This document shows, piece by piece, positions 50,165 through 61,752 of a stretch of 64,000 nt of DNA (position 1 is the first letter of the stretch; each line of letters opens with the position of its first letter). The stretch is from Epiperipatus broadwayi (lineage: Eukaryota > Onychophora > Udeonychophora > Euonychophora > Peripatidae): positions 5,603,048 to 5,667,047 of the forward strand of contig JAQFVV010006271.1 in assembly GCA_028023455.1 (NCBI GenBank). The letters run 5' to 3'. Position numbers and translations under genes: made by a program. Under the pieces are notes generated by a model, which had not been told where the DNA came from, made no database searches, and saw only the letters and a list, made by a program, of their open reading frames with translations.

Positions 50165-52580
50165 TCATCATCACCAAACATTATCAATCCACTGCAGGAT
50201 GGTCTCTCCAAGTTCAATCCATCTCTGATCTTTAGCTTCTCTTCTCCACATCACCCCTGCACACTTTCTTATTTCATACATCCATCTAACATGTCTCTTT
50301 CTAGGTCTTTTACAATCTCTTGGAATCCAGTTTAAGATTTCAATCGTCCATCTATTATCATATCTTCTGGCAATATGTCCAGCCCAACTCCACTTCAATC
50401 TTTTAATTTTTTCAATGAGGTCAGTAACACCTGTTTGTTCTCTTACCCATTGTGTTTTTGATCTCTTCTTGTTACTCCCAACATGCATCTCTCCATACTT
50501 CTTTGAGTGGTCTGAAGTCTCTGTATTGCTCTTCTATTAAGTATCCAAGTCTCAGATCCATAAGTAAGAACTGGTAAAACACATTTGTTAAAAACCTTCC
50601 TTTTCAAACACATAGGCATATTTCCTTTTAGTATCAAGTTATTTCTACCAAAAGCACTCCAACCAAGTTTAAGTCTATGATTAATTTCATCCATTATGTT
50701 TCCATCTGTATTAATAATCTGACCAAGATATTTGTAAGCTTTATTTTCATATTTTGAGAAAATCGATTAAACATTACTTTAGTCTTTTTAACATTTATCT
50801 TTAGTCCTACTTTTATCTGATAACTCCTGCAACATTTCCTGCAGTTCTAAAGCATTATTTGCAAAAACAACTACATCATCTGCAAAATTTAAATGACTTA
50901 AATAATCTCCATTTACTTTCACTCCTTTCCGATCCCATTTTAATCCACAAAATACTTATTGCAGCAGCATTTTTATAAATATTCTTTAAAATATGACAAT
51001 ATCCTGGATCTGTACCTTGATAATTCAATGCTTTAGTCACTGAAGAAATGTTTATAGAATCAAATGCCTTTTCATAATCTACAAATCCAAAACAATGGCA
51101 ACTCATATTCATTTGTCCTTTCTATAACTTTTCACAATACCTGGAAATGATCTATTGTACCACTTCTAAATCCAGCTTGTTTTCTTGGTTGGTGGAAATC
51201 AATGTTCTCTGTAGACGAGTTGTAATTATCTTGGTAAAAATTTTGTATAAAGGCTGATAGGTCTGTAATTTCTAATATCTTCTCTACCCCCCTTTTAAAT
51301 ATTAATATTAGTACTGCATTCTTCCAATCATCTGCTAAAAAAAATTCTATTTCTTCACATGCTTTTAATATATCAATTGTAATTCCATCATTACCTGAAG
51401 CCTTTCCTTTCTTCATATATTTAATTGCATGTCTCACTTCTTCATTTAAAATTCTGGGCATTTCAAAAGATGTAATAGATATAGGAGGTACTTGTTCTTT
51501 ATTACTATATAATTCTTGATAAAAGTGTTTTACCCATTTCATGATGTCACCTCTCTTTTTAGTAATAATTCCATCTTTTTTTTCTTATTGCAGATATAAA
51601 TTTCCTACCAATACCAAAATGTTGTTTTATATTCTTTGAGATTTTTATTTTCTTCTACAGCTTTCCTTGCTAGTTCACAGTTATACTTTCTTATATCATT
51701 TTCAACTCTTTTAGCATCATTTTACAAAATTTGAGATATTCAGTCCTTTTTAACGCATCATTTTTGTATATCTTCATATTCCTTCTTTTCTTCATAAATT
51801 TGCTAGTCTCAGTAGAAATTTTATTGGTCAAGTGCTGCTTTTTTTACCAACTATCTTTTTTTGCAGTTTTTTAAAATCTATCAGTTATTTTTATATTAGT
51901 TTCATTCAAATCTGAATCATGTTAAGAATCTACTAATACTTGAAACCAAGTTGTAAGTTCTAATTTAAATTCATTAGGCAATGTTTATGAAGATTAGGAA
52001 TATCAAGTGTAGATATTGTTTTTCTTAATAATTTTGATTTTTTTCTAATTTTGCATTAACACATATCTTACTAATTGATGATCACTTCCTGTGTTAAATT
52101 TATTATGAACATTACAATCTTGAAATATGTATTTTCTGTTAGTCAAAATATAATCCGGTAATCCTGCTGTGCTCTTCATTTGGATGCTTCCATGTCCATT
52201 TCCTTTTAACATTTTTCTCAAAAAAAAAAAAAAAAGATTCATAATATAAAGTTGTTTTTTGCTTGCAAACTCCCACAATTCTATGTTCTCTCTCATTTCT
52301 ATTACCATCACCAAAATTACCTACGGCACTTTCATCTTTCATTTGTTTTACCAATTCTAGCATTAAAGTCTCCCCATAACAATTTTAAAATGTTTATTTA
52401 TTCTAATCAAAAGCGTTTTGTACATTCATATAAAAAAAATCTACTTTACTACTTTATCATTATGAGAACTTACTGGGGCATAAACCTGAATTATCTGCAT
52501 GTGGTATCTGCTATTAAGTTGTATAACTAATCTTTCCACTCTGTCTGATATACCATCAATCTGCACAATGTTCGTCCACT
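50165..52580 (-). mobile_element. RTE-type LINE, best copy, 5' truncated and broken
   Basis: On the minus strand from 52580 downward the order is as follows. First an endonuclease: RVERLVIQLN, IIQVYAPVSSHND, a decayed GDFNARIG equivalent near 52370, DESAVGNFGDGNRNEREHRI, KRKWTWKHPNEE, DYILTNRKYIFQD and GSDHQLV. Then a linker with AIKYMKKGKASGNDGI (51430). Then RT with FGFVDYEKAFDSI (51080), the ADD region near 50880, and a C-terminal part WSWAGHIARRYDNRWTIEIL with NWIPRDCKRPRKRHVRWM (50370-50260). It ends in a GATGATGATGATA tail, as expected of RTE 3' ends. Four or more frames are needed, so it is inactive. It probably sits in an intron of the minus-strand gene. Confidence 0.92.
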
Positions 52581-54722
52581 TTTTATTTTATTTATATACA
52601 TTGTGTTATATGTGAAATCCATTGTATCTCAACAAATCAAAATCAATTTCATTACAATTAGAAATTAGTATAACAGATATGAATTATTTATTAATTGTGC
52701 AGGAGGAAATTAACTACTGATCATATGCTATTTTTATAACTTATAAATATCCATGAACTGCTCCTGCAATACGTAATAATTTCAGAAGCCAGGCACACAA
52801 TAGACTCAAACCCTGATATAAGCACAGTCAGTAAAGATTGGTGCATATATGAATATGCTCTAAGCTTAAAATGATTCACTTAAAAATTTAAAACTTACTG
52901 ACAGATAGAGTGTGTGGAGATTTATAATAGTTATGAAAAAAGGTGCATGATCAGAGGTCATTTCCTTCTGCACAATTACAGATTTTTTCAGCACTTAATA
53001 ATAGTATAATTATTTATTGCTAAATGACTATATCTCTATGATATGTTTGACCAATACTTTATATTATAATTGCCTTTAATTAAGAAAATATGCAATGAAT
53101 TAAAATCTTTAACTGATCCTATCTGACTTAATCTGCATTTTATAGATTTGATTTAAGATACAATTTTTACAACAAATTCCATTTACAGTAAGTACAGAAA
53201 AAAAATATATTGCTATAAAAGTTACAACATGTGTATCATTTAATATAACAGGTGAGACACTCGCCCCTGAAGTCCCTTAACCCGAGCTCTGCACGTACAT
53301 TTCACATTTTGTTAAAATTAAATGAATTAGTTGCAATATCAAATTTTTGAATATATTTGCAATGTCAAATGAATTTTATATTTATTAATTACAAAGAAGT
53401 TTCAACCTATACTAAATTTATCAAATTTTATAATTAATAAATATAAAATATGGATGGCATGTACATATATATATAACATTTGTTTATTATAAAATCTGCA
53501 ATATATTAAACTCGGTTTACTGTATTTCCATAGCAACAGTGCAGTAATGTCTGCAACAAAATAGTGTCAGATGTAACAAACATATTTTTCAATGTGATAA
53601 TTTTCCATTATATTTTTTGTATTATTTATACATTTGCCTTCCAGTCAGAACTTTTGCTCTAAAGTGAGCCTTTTGCAGATTGGAGAGTAAAAGTTATATG
53701 GAGTTGATTGATTGTCTCAGCTAAAGAACGATATTCAATCAAAGGCAAAACAGATAGAAATGTATCCTATCGATCTATTTTGCTTAGATAGGGACACTTT
53801 GAGAATGAAAATGTTAATGTTTAAATTGTGTTGGAAAAATGAAAGTAAATGTGAATTTTCATAGAATTTTTCTCTTTTTATTTTCAGAATTAAATCTATT
53901 GCAAATACTTGACATTCTACTAGAAAAGTGTTCTTCATATCAGGTATGGTCTTAATTACTTTATATATATATATATAATCTCAGAAAAAAAGAAGAGATA
54001 GTGTTATGAAATTAGATGCATGTATTGTATTAGTTCTATATTTTTTAAAAATATTAAGTATTTAGATTTCTAGTGCTTTAACTATATCATTGAAGTCACA
54101 TTTTGTTTCACTTTTAGAGATTCCAATGGTGGTGCTGCGTTCACTACTTTTCTACATTGTTTTAAAGCATATGTATAACTTATATTACAGTATTGCGACA
54201 TGATGTGGCATTTTTATTTTTGAAGCTAGCTTTTTAATACATTATTTTTAAAAAAATAATTTCAGAAGTCAACATACGGATTGGCAGTACTATTGTTCTA
54301 ACAAAGCTATGAGAAAGAATGAGATTTGTGATTGGTTGATGCTTTAGATTGTTTTACTCTCCGATTCATCAAGACAAAAACATGATTTTCAGTAATTGTT
54401 AATGATTACAACAATATTTTTTGTAAAAGACATTATTAAATAAAAAAGCTCACTAGGGGGATTGTTTTTGAAAACATTTTATTTTTAAAAAGAACATTCT
54501 TACAAAGTATGTTACAATAAAGTCAAGAAAGCTGAAGCATTTCAACTACTAGTTTTTAAAAAATATTTTTGTAAAGATGGTAAGTAAAATATTTTTAATA
54601 ACTATAATTTATTAACTTTTAGAACTTTTTTTTTTGTTCTTTGATGATAACTAATTGTAAATATATCATTTTTTTAATAACATAAAATTCTAATATTTCA
54701 TTCTTTTAACATTTTCAATGGG
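52581..54722. other. Unassigned AT-rich sequence
   Basis: No confident gene. Short AG...GT bounded frames exist on + (53888-53943, 18 codons) but are too short to call. A short GC-richer stretch near 53252-53295 has no identified function. Confidence 0.45.
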
Positions 54723-55222
54723 NNNNNNNNNNNNNNNNNNNNNNNNNNNNNNNNNNNNNNNNNNNNNNNNNNNNNNNNNNNNNNNNNNNNNNNNNNNNNN
54801 NNNNNNNNNNNNNNNNNNNNNNNNNNNNNNNNNNNNNNNNNNNNNNNNNNNNNNNNNNNNNNNNNNNNNNNNNNNNNNNNNNNNNNNNNNNNNNNNNNNN
54901 NNNNNNNNNNNNNNNNNNNNNNNNNNNNNNNNNNNNNNNNNNNNNNNNNNNNNNNNNNNNNNNNNNNNNNNNNNNNNNNNNNNNNNNNNNNNNNNNNNNN
55001 NNNNNNNNNNNNNNNNNNNNNNNNNNNNNNNNNNNNNNNNNNNNNNNNNNNNNNNNNNNNNNNNNNNNNNNNNNNNNNNNNNNNNNNNNNNNNNNNNNNN
55101 NNNNNNNNNNNNNNNNNNNNNNNNNNNNNNNNNNNNNNNNNNNNNNNNNNNNNNNNNNNNNNNNNNNNNNNNNNNNNNNNNNNNNNNNNNNNNNNNNNNN
55201 NNNNNNNNNNNNNNNNNNNNNN
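54723..55222. other. Assembly gap, exactly 500 N
   Basis: The run of Ns is a round 500, the usual placeholder for a gap of unknown size. All predicted proteins through it are meaningless. It lies between the two minus-strand exons at 48383 and 56119, so an exon could be hidden here. Confidence 0.99.

Positions 55223-55306
<84 letters not shown>
55223..55306. repeat. (TA)n microsatellite at gap edge
   Basis: About 42 TA units abut the N gap and probably caused the assembly break. Confidence 0.95.
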
Positions 55307-55309
<3 letters not shown>

Positions 55310-56118
55310 AATAGATAAACACACTCAGTATATAATTGCAAAATTAACTGAATATTATGATGAGAAACAAGTTTTCTTCGATAATTAAGCTCCGGGAAGT
55401 ATCATTTTCTTGCTTTGTTATTTTGACACATGGCAGAAATCTTTTTCTAAACATTGTGTTGTAAATAGATCTCTGCAGTGCACATGCACTCACAGATCTT
55501 GCTTTTATTCTTCTTTGCTCTGTAAACATTTGAGTGATATCATATTAATAATATATATATATATTGAAGCATGCATAACTGCATGCACATATGATTGCTT
55601 TACATTTTTCTCAAACTTTAAACTATTTCCCAGCATATGTAACATATTTCTGTATATCCGCACACATTAGTATATGCATGTGCATGTGTGTACAATTTAT
55701 AAATTTTAAAAGTTATTCTCCGAATCACGCCACATTTTAAGTTACATTAAAAAAGTATTTTATTAAAAAGGGGGGAGGAAGGAGTTACAAACACCGTTTA
55801 ATGTCTACACACATTTTACAGTATAAACTACAGAGTTAAAACAAAGACAGGGAAATCAATATGGCTGCATGAAAATTGAGGTTTGGATGAAACATCAATT
55901 AATGAAAAAGTAAAGTAAATCCATCAAGAAATTAATGAGGTACACTCCAGGAAGAGAAGAATAATATATAAGTGAAGAATGGGACATTGTTATATAGAGG
56001 CTTATATTTTGAGAGTTCAGACATATTTTGAAGAAATTATTATTCTGACATATTAGGAAGTTTCTACATTCTACCTGTGAACTCTATTTTATTATATGAA
56101 AAAAAATGAAACCGGTAC
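55307..56118. other. Unassigned sequence, probable intron
   Basis: No gene motif. Frames at 55344-55529 (-) and 55410-55670 (+) overlap each other and show nothing recognisable. The stretch lies immediately downstream of the donor of the exon at 56119-56237. Confidence 0.4.
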
Positions 56119-56237
56119 CTGCCATCACATATGAGTAGTCATCTGTCCATTTTTTTGTGGCCATCAGGCAGAGTGGGTATCTCAGAAGTTCTATTGTGTC
56201 AAGATCTAGCCACCTCTTGCCACCATCTTGTGAGTCC
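56119..56237 (-). CDS. Internal coding exon, unidentified gene
   Basis: This is a 119-nt exon with a good acceptor (TTTCTTGGCTTTAG before 56237) and a donor (GCAG|GTACCG at 56118). Only one frame is open (39 codons with one spare base at each end). It encodes DSQDGGKRWLDLDTIELLRY followed by PLCLMATKKWTDDYSYVMA. The composition (balanced codons, W, C, M and acidic residues) is unlike the AT-driven noise frames around it. I do not recognise the family. It lies on the same strand as the GTPase exon, 7.4 kb upstream. Its ending phase does not fit directly onto that exon, so an intervening exon would be required if they share a gene. Confidence 0.6.
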
Positions 56238-57956
56238 CTAAAGCCAAGAAACATTTAGCTCATCTGTAGAAAAAGAATTTAGAAAACATCCATTCTCTAG
56301 TTGGTAATATGTTTAATTAACTCTTAAAAACAACGGATCTGCAACTCAAATTATTAATATACTTTTAATTTATGCAGTCTTAACTTATAAAATTTTATAT
56401 ATTTTATACTTCATAATTCTACTGGTTTTGATGTTTAACAAAGTAAATTTTAATTTTCTTGAGTGTTTCATTTTTGTTCAGGTTTATTTGAATGATGGAA
56501 GGAGTTAAATTTAAATTAATAAAGTTGTTTATGATTCTCTGCTCTCAATGTTTCCCTGGGATGGCCTGAGATGGGATGATGCTAAATTTAAAACTCTAAA
56601 ATATCAAAATATATTTAAACTGATTTCTTTCTATTAATATATCCTCCCATTATATCAGATAGAAGTTATAATTAAATTCCTCAGAATTATTTCAACTTAT
56701 TAAATTAATGGAGAGCACTTTTTGTAAAATTTTATTAATCATGTTGCCTATTAAGATTTAACTCAATCCCTGCATATAAAATATTATTTTATGTCTGAAA
56801 TTATATGATTGGTTGAGATATATCCAACTTCCTACCTCACAGTGTTATAATGATAATCCTATTTATTGTTAAAGTTTATTTTGTGAGAAGCAATATTAAT
56901 GATTCCTCCTTATTATAATCAAGAATTTATCACATGAAGATAATATTTGCAATTTATATAAATATGTGTGTTGCATTGCCTATAATCTGTCTTCAAATTA
57001 AAGCATCATTTGTATATGGGTAGTGTAATAAAGAACTGGTAAAACTATCAGTTATATTATGCATGATTAATTCTCCCCATATATTGAATTCTGTAACATT
57101 AAAATTGTAAGTTAAGCTTGTACTTATGTATTGTGACATGGCAAGTATTAGACCTGTTGCACCTTTTCATATCCGCAAAAATGTCTAACATTGCGATTAG
57201 GTAAAATAAATCCAAGTAAATCTGTTTTGTTGTTAGCTGATCTCCTATCAAAATGTATTTTTTATCTGATCTCTGACCTGGTTTTTTTCCAAAACCAATT
57301 TTTTTGCCCAGTTTTTGTCAAGATTTCATTCTGACAACAGCTTGATTTCAATTGCATTGCATTTTTTCTTCGTAACTATTTTTCATTTCAATTTCATTGT
57401 TACTTAATTCATTTGATTTTAAGTGAGTAAATAACTGTACTTCTATAAAACATCAAAAGACTTTGAGGTTCAGCAAAATGGTGTAATAAGCAACAGTGAG
57501 AAATATCACAGCAACATCTGGATTCATATTTGACGAAATTTAGCATAGATGTCATAAAGATGATCATGCATTCATTTGCATAATGAACAAAATAAAAATA
57601 AATTGACCACCAATATGTATAATTAATAAAAGTGTTATATTTTCTTATTTTATAAATAATTTTGCTTTTTTTAAAAAAAAGATTCCTTTATAACCAACAA
57701 AATCACATTCAAGCGATATAATGCATAATCGTGTGTTCATTTTGGAGGGAAATTTTTTTACTTGAACTCTCCATTTTGCCTGGAAAATTTGATCAACTTA
57801 ATTAAAATACAACAGACAACTTAAATTTATTTATCACAACAATTACTGTTATATATTGCATTGTAAGTAATGTATGTGTATATTATATGCTTTTTTAAAT
57901 AATATTTTAGCCAATTCTTGTAATTTAGTCATTGTTTTGTCCATAATGGCACCTCT
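56238..57956. other. Unassigned AT-rich sequence, probable intron
   Basis: No gene or repeat partner was recognised. Confidence 0.45.
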
Positions 57957-58530
57957 TGTGAAAATTCATATCTTTAGTATCATTATAAATTTTATACTTT
58001 TTTGTGTAAATGTCACATATATTTCTGTTTAATATTGTTATAAATGTATATTTCTCATCACGTTTTAAATTTTTTTCTCATGTGTCATAGCATCAGCCAA
58101 AAAGCAAACCCACTAACCTGGGACAACTGCTTGTAAAGCAGCTGTTGCTGATCTCTTTTTAGGATTGATTTTTTTTTTTTGCTGAAATTCATATTTTTAG
58201 CATCGTTATACATTTTATACTTTTTCATGTAAATGTATATACAGTATTCCTGTTTAATATCATTTAGAATTGTTATAAATGTATATTTATTACGATGTTT
58301 TAAATTTTTTCTTGTAAAAAGTTGTATAAATGTACTTTTTAAGATCGTTAATTTTTTTTTTTTTTTTGCTGAAATTGATATTTTTAGTATTGTTATACAT
58401 TTTTGTGTAAATGTCATATATGTATTTCTGTTTTTTTCATGTGTCAAAGTATCGATCAGGAAGCGAAACCGCAAACCCAGGACATCTGCTTGTAAGGCGG
58501 CTGTGCTGACCACTCGACCACCAATGCTTG
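57957..58530 (-). repeat. Tandemly duplicated tRNA-SINE units
   Basis: Two tRNA-like SINE heads (58089-58165 and 58451-58527, minus strand) match the head at 14950-15030. They share CTTTACAAGCAG/CTTACAAGCAG, the D-arm GTGGTCGAG and the tail TGACACATGA. Each is followed on the minus strand by a related body with TATACATTTATAACAAT and TGACATTTACAC-like blocks. A third body without a head lies at about 58179-58320. The arrangement shows local duplication of a SINE with its 3' body. The overlapping 149- and 102-codon frames on both strands are artefacts. Confidence 0.8.
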
Positions 58531-58544
58531 ACATATTTTAAATT

Positions 58545-58705
58545 ATGCTCCAAATTTTATATTTTGTGTAAGAAAGTATTATATATATTTTTGTTTTTTT
58601 GGTAAATTATGTTCCAAATTGTTTATATTTTTGAGAAAGTATTATATATATTTCTGTTTTTTTTTTTGGTAAATTACACCCCAAATTGTTTATATTTTTT
58701 GTGTG
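58545..58705 (+). repeat. Minisatellite, 3 units of ~55-65 bp
   Basis: Three consecutive units share TAAATTA(T/C)(G/A)(C/T)(T/C)CCAAATT, TTATATTTT, GAAAGTATTATATATATTT and a T-run, with units 2 and 3 the most alike. Confidence 0.8.
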
Positions 58706-58713
58706 AAAGTAGT

Positions 58714-58986
58714 ATTAGTCCTGTGACATGAACCACATATTAGACATGCAGCATCTTTTGACATATATATTCAACGTATGTGATAACTTTGTAAATCTTG
58801 GGAAAAATATCATGTACAAAAGATTCGTGTACACTTTATGTTCGTAAATTTTTATGAAAGTATTATATACAAGATCTGGTACAGGTTATTTTGGTCAGAT
58901 CACAAGATTACAAAGTTGTTAGCAGATTGATATGAATATGAAAAGATGCAGCATGTCTAATATGTGCTCTGTGTCACAGGACTAAT
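58714..58986. mobile_element. Foldback/MITE, 273 bp
   Basis: The ends are inverted: ATTAGTCCTGTGACAT...CACATATTAGACATGC at the left and GCATGTCTAATATGTG...CACAGGACTAAT at the right. Arms are about 46 bp at high identity, and weaker complementarity continues inward (AACTTTGTAA/TTACAAAGTT). No coding. No clear target duplication was seen. Confidence 0.85.
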
Positions 58987-60588
58987 AGGTAAGTATCTTA
59001 AGCTTTATTACTAAAGCTTTATTACTAAATGTTGTATTGTGAACAGGTTTTAAATTTCTATCCAAACTATATATATATATATATATATATAATTAACTAG
59101 AGCTACTTATTATTTATTAAAATAAATTTTATAGTGTTTGTGTGAGTTGAAGGTTTATAAAATTATTACTTATTGTTTTTGTAATTTGCATTCCTGCACC
59201 CCATATTTCATTGTCATGGTTTATTATTATCAACTTTATTACTTCCACTCATTCTGTATGGTTCACTCATCATATAGTCAAACTGCATAATAGCAGACCA
59301 GATGTCTTGCATGCCTGGGTTCCTAATCCAAGTATTAGCACCGATCTAGATCCTGCTTGGAGCTGGAGACTCTTCATGATCCTCAAATCCTAGATTTTAG
59401 CATATCCTTATTTTTCCATTGGTATGTGCCTTTGGTTAAAAGCAGATGCACCTCTGTGGCCAGGGACATCCATCATTCATCATGAACTGTGCCATTTGAT
59501 TACTAAGTTTTTTTTGTTGCTAATTATATAATCACTAAGTTGATCTTTATTCTTATTATTATTTGATCTTACTATTAACAACATTTTGATAGGTATAGTA
59601 CTGCAATATTCTTAAATGATTTATTTGTTTAACCTTCACCTAAGAATGAGTAACCTTGCATAACCTTAAAATCAAACCCATCCCCATTATAGATATAACA
59701 GTAAATTAGCATTTTAAACTCATAATGGCTGATAGAAACCTATAAATATTAATTATGAATTAATAAGGCACATGCTATAATATGTAAACTGCCATTCTTT
59801 TCATTCATATGATAAAAAAAGCCAGTATAATTTTTTATTTAACAAAGGTGTAAGCTATCTATTTACTAGATCTTTTTCTATAATAAACTTTTGTTATAGC
59901 CATTAATTATGAATATGTTATTTGTGAATTGGATCCATAGTATAATTATGCAGATTTAAGTGTAAATTATGCTCTGTGAAATTATTAAAGTATAGATTAA
60001 TTGAATCCATAAGTAAACTTTTATGTAATAAATTAATTAAAGCATATTTATGAGTGCTAGTGTAAATAAGCTCCTGAGTCAATGAAACAAGCCCAAGGAA
60101 GAGAGTCTATATTCGAACCATGAGCTACATTGTGCTGTATGAAGAAGGAAAGCTATGTGATGTAAAGGTTTCTAATTATGTGGGAGAAACTAGAAAGCCT
60201 AGGTAGGGGTTTAAACTAGTATCATGAGGTATCCTTGTGTGTGCTGGTTGCGAGTACCTACAATATATTTAAATAGACACTTTAATTGATTTGAGCTGAT
60301 TCACTGTATATGTTTTTGTGGGTCCTCTTTATGACCCTTCTTTGTCATCATATTAAGTTTTAAATTAATTATTATCTTGTTGTTTAATCTCATAAAGTTG
60401 TTCATTTACAATTCCTACATACATGTTTGAAAAAAAAAAGAGTAGCAATTTTAATTGCAACAATTTTCTAATGTAACTTAGATATTCAATAAATATCTTT
60501 TTGACTTTTCTTATGCCATTGTAATTCAAGCCAAATGCTTTGGAAAAGAGAAATAAGAAAAGCTTAAAATGAAACTATATACCCAATG
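58987..60588. other. Unassigned AT-rich sequence
   Basis: No gene was recognised. The 60-codon frame 59211-59393 has no motif. A B-box-like GGTTCGAATA on the minus strand near 60110-60120 may mark another SINE remnant. A short (TA)n run lies at about 59070-59090. Confidence 0.5.
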
Positions 60589-60690
60589 TAGTAAACTGAG
60601 CATATTTTCAATATCTCCATAATGATATTATAATCACTGCTATGGTTATAATATATTTATAGAGATATTGAAAGCATGCTCAGCTTACTC
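60589..60690. repeat. Inverted repeat, ~48-bp imperfect arms
   Basis: AGTAAACTGAGCAT...TTCAATATCTC at the left pairs with GAGATATTGAAAGCATGCTCAGCTTACT at the right around a centre near 60640. A small non-coding foldback. Confidence 0.8.
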
Positions 60691-60849
60691 TATTAAGCCT
60701 ATAATTCTAGTTTACAAAAAGTTTAACTTGAATAACTTAGATATTGTTTTTTGTTAATATTATTTTATCATTATTTTTCATATATTTTTTTTTTTTTTTA
60801 GTATTTTATCATTATTAGTTGTTATCATCCTATTATTTGCAAAAAAAAA

Positions 60850-61500
60850 TAAGGACATATATCTCTGGGGCTAAACAATAAACTGCTAATTCTCAGATTC
60901 AAAACATGGTTTTTGGAATCCAAACATATAGATTTTCTCCTGAAACTAAATCTCTCCTCCCTACCCACAAGCCACTTCCTGGTCTATAGGAGAGGTTTTG
61001 CCAATCTCAACTCACAGTGTCAGCTTTGCTCAATAGCTGATGAAACCATTACCCATCATGACTGCCCATTCCTTAACCCACTCAGAATTTTCATCCACCA
61101 AAAAGTTTCAATAGACTATAGAAACACGCTTTGCATTCAAAACGTCATCAAAACAGACATATTTTTGATCATCAGAACATCCATTTCCCTCATTTTTGCA
61201 GTCTGGCTCACCAGGTGCAAGTACATCTTTGGACAGGCAAATAACAATGTCAGTGATACCTTTTTAAAACTATTAAGAAGTACTCGTGTTAGAGACCGGC
61301 TTCTTGCACCAGACTGGCTACACATTGAATCCTGGGCTAGCGTAGACCTAGTCTAGTAAGAATTTGCAACCCTAGATCTTCAGTTACCAGCATCAGGCCA
61401 TCTGGCAGAAATCTAATTAGCAGAAGATTGGAGACCAAAGATTGATTTGTCATTGTATTCATTTTTGATTTAGTTAATAAAATTCTTTTTTTGAAAAAAA
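60850..61500 (+). mobile_element. Non-LTR retrotransposon 3' end (zf-RVT tail), copy 2
   Basis: Frame 60913-61353 encodes LPTSHFLVYRR, then CQLCSIADETITHHDC, the same zinc-finger-like C-x2-C...H...C pattern as 28207-28868, and a W-rich tail (FAVWLTRCKYIFGQ). The 3' UTR ends TTAATAAAATTCTTTTTTTGAAA followed by an A-run (61484-61508) instead of (ATA)n. The polymerase domain is absent through 5' truncation. It is diverged from copy 1, so the insertions are separate. Confidence 0.85.
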
Positions 61501-61752
61501 AAAAAAAACTTATAGTATTAAATAAAATTTAGAAAGTAATTAAATAGTTTATCGTCTCCAAGTTCATAAAAAGTTTGAATATTAGAAATGACATGCAAAA
61601 AAATTCTCACTTGTATTGCTTTATATTTAATTTTTCTTTCTTTAAATTTTTTTGTTAAATTAAGACAAATCGAGCAAAAATAAAATTTCCAGTCAATTTA
61701 GTTTTTCTAAATCGGTTAATTCATTAAGCTGCTACATAGAAGTTAAATAAAT

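Noticed and set aside
53888-53943. Possible 56-nt plus-strand exon (AG...GTATGG) encoding LNLLQILDILLEKCSSYQ
   Set aside because: Splice-like edges look fair, but it is too short and has no partner exon or family match.
54690-55341. 200-residue frames with X runs
   Set aside because: They span the 500-N gap and a TA repeat.
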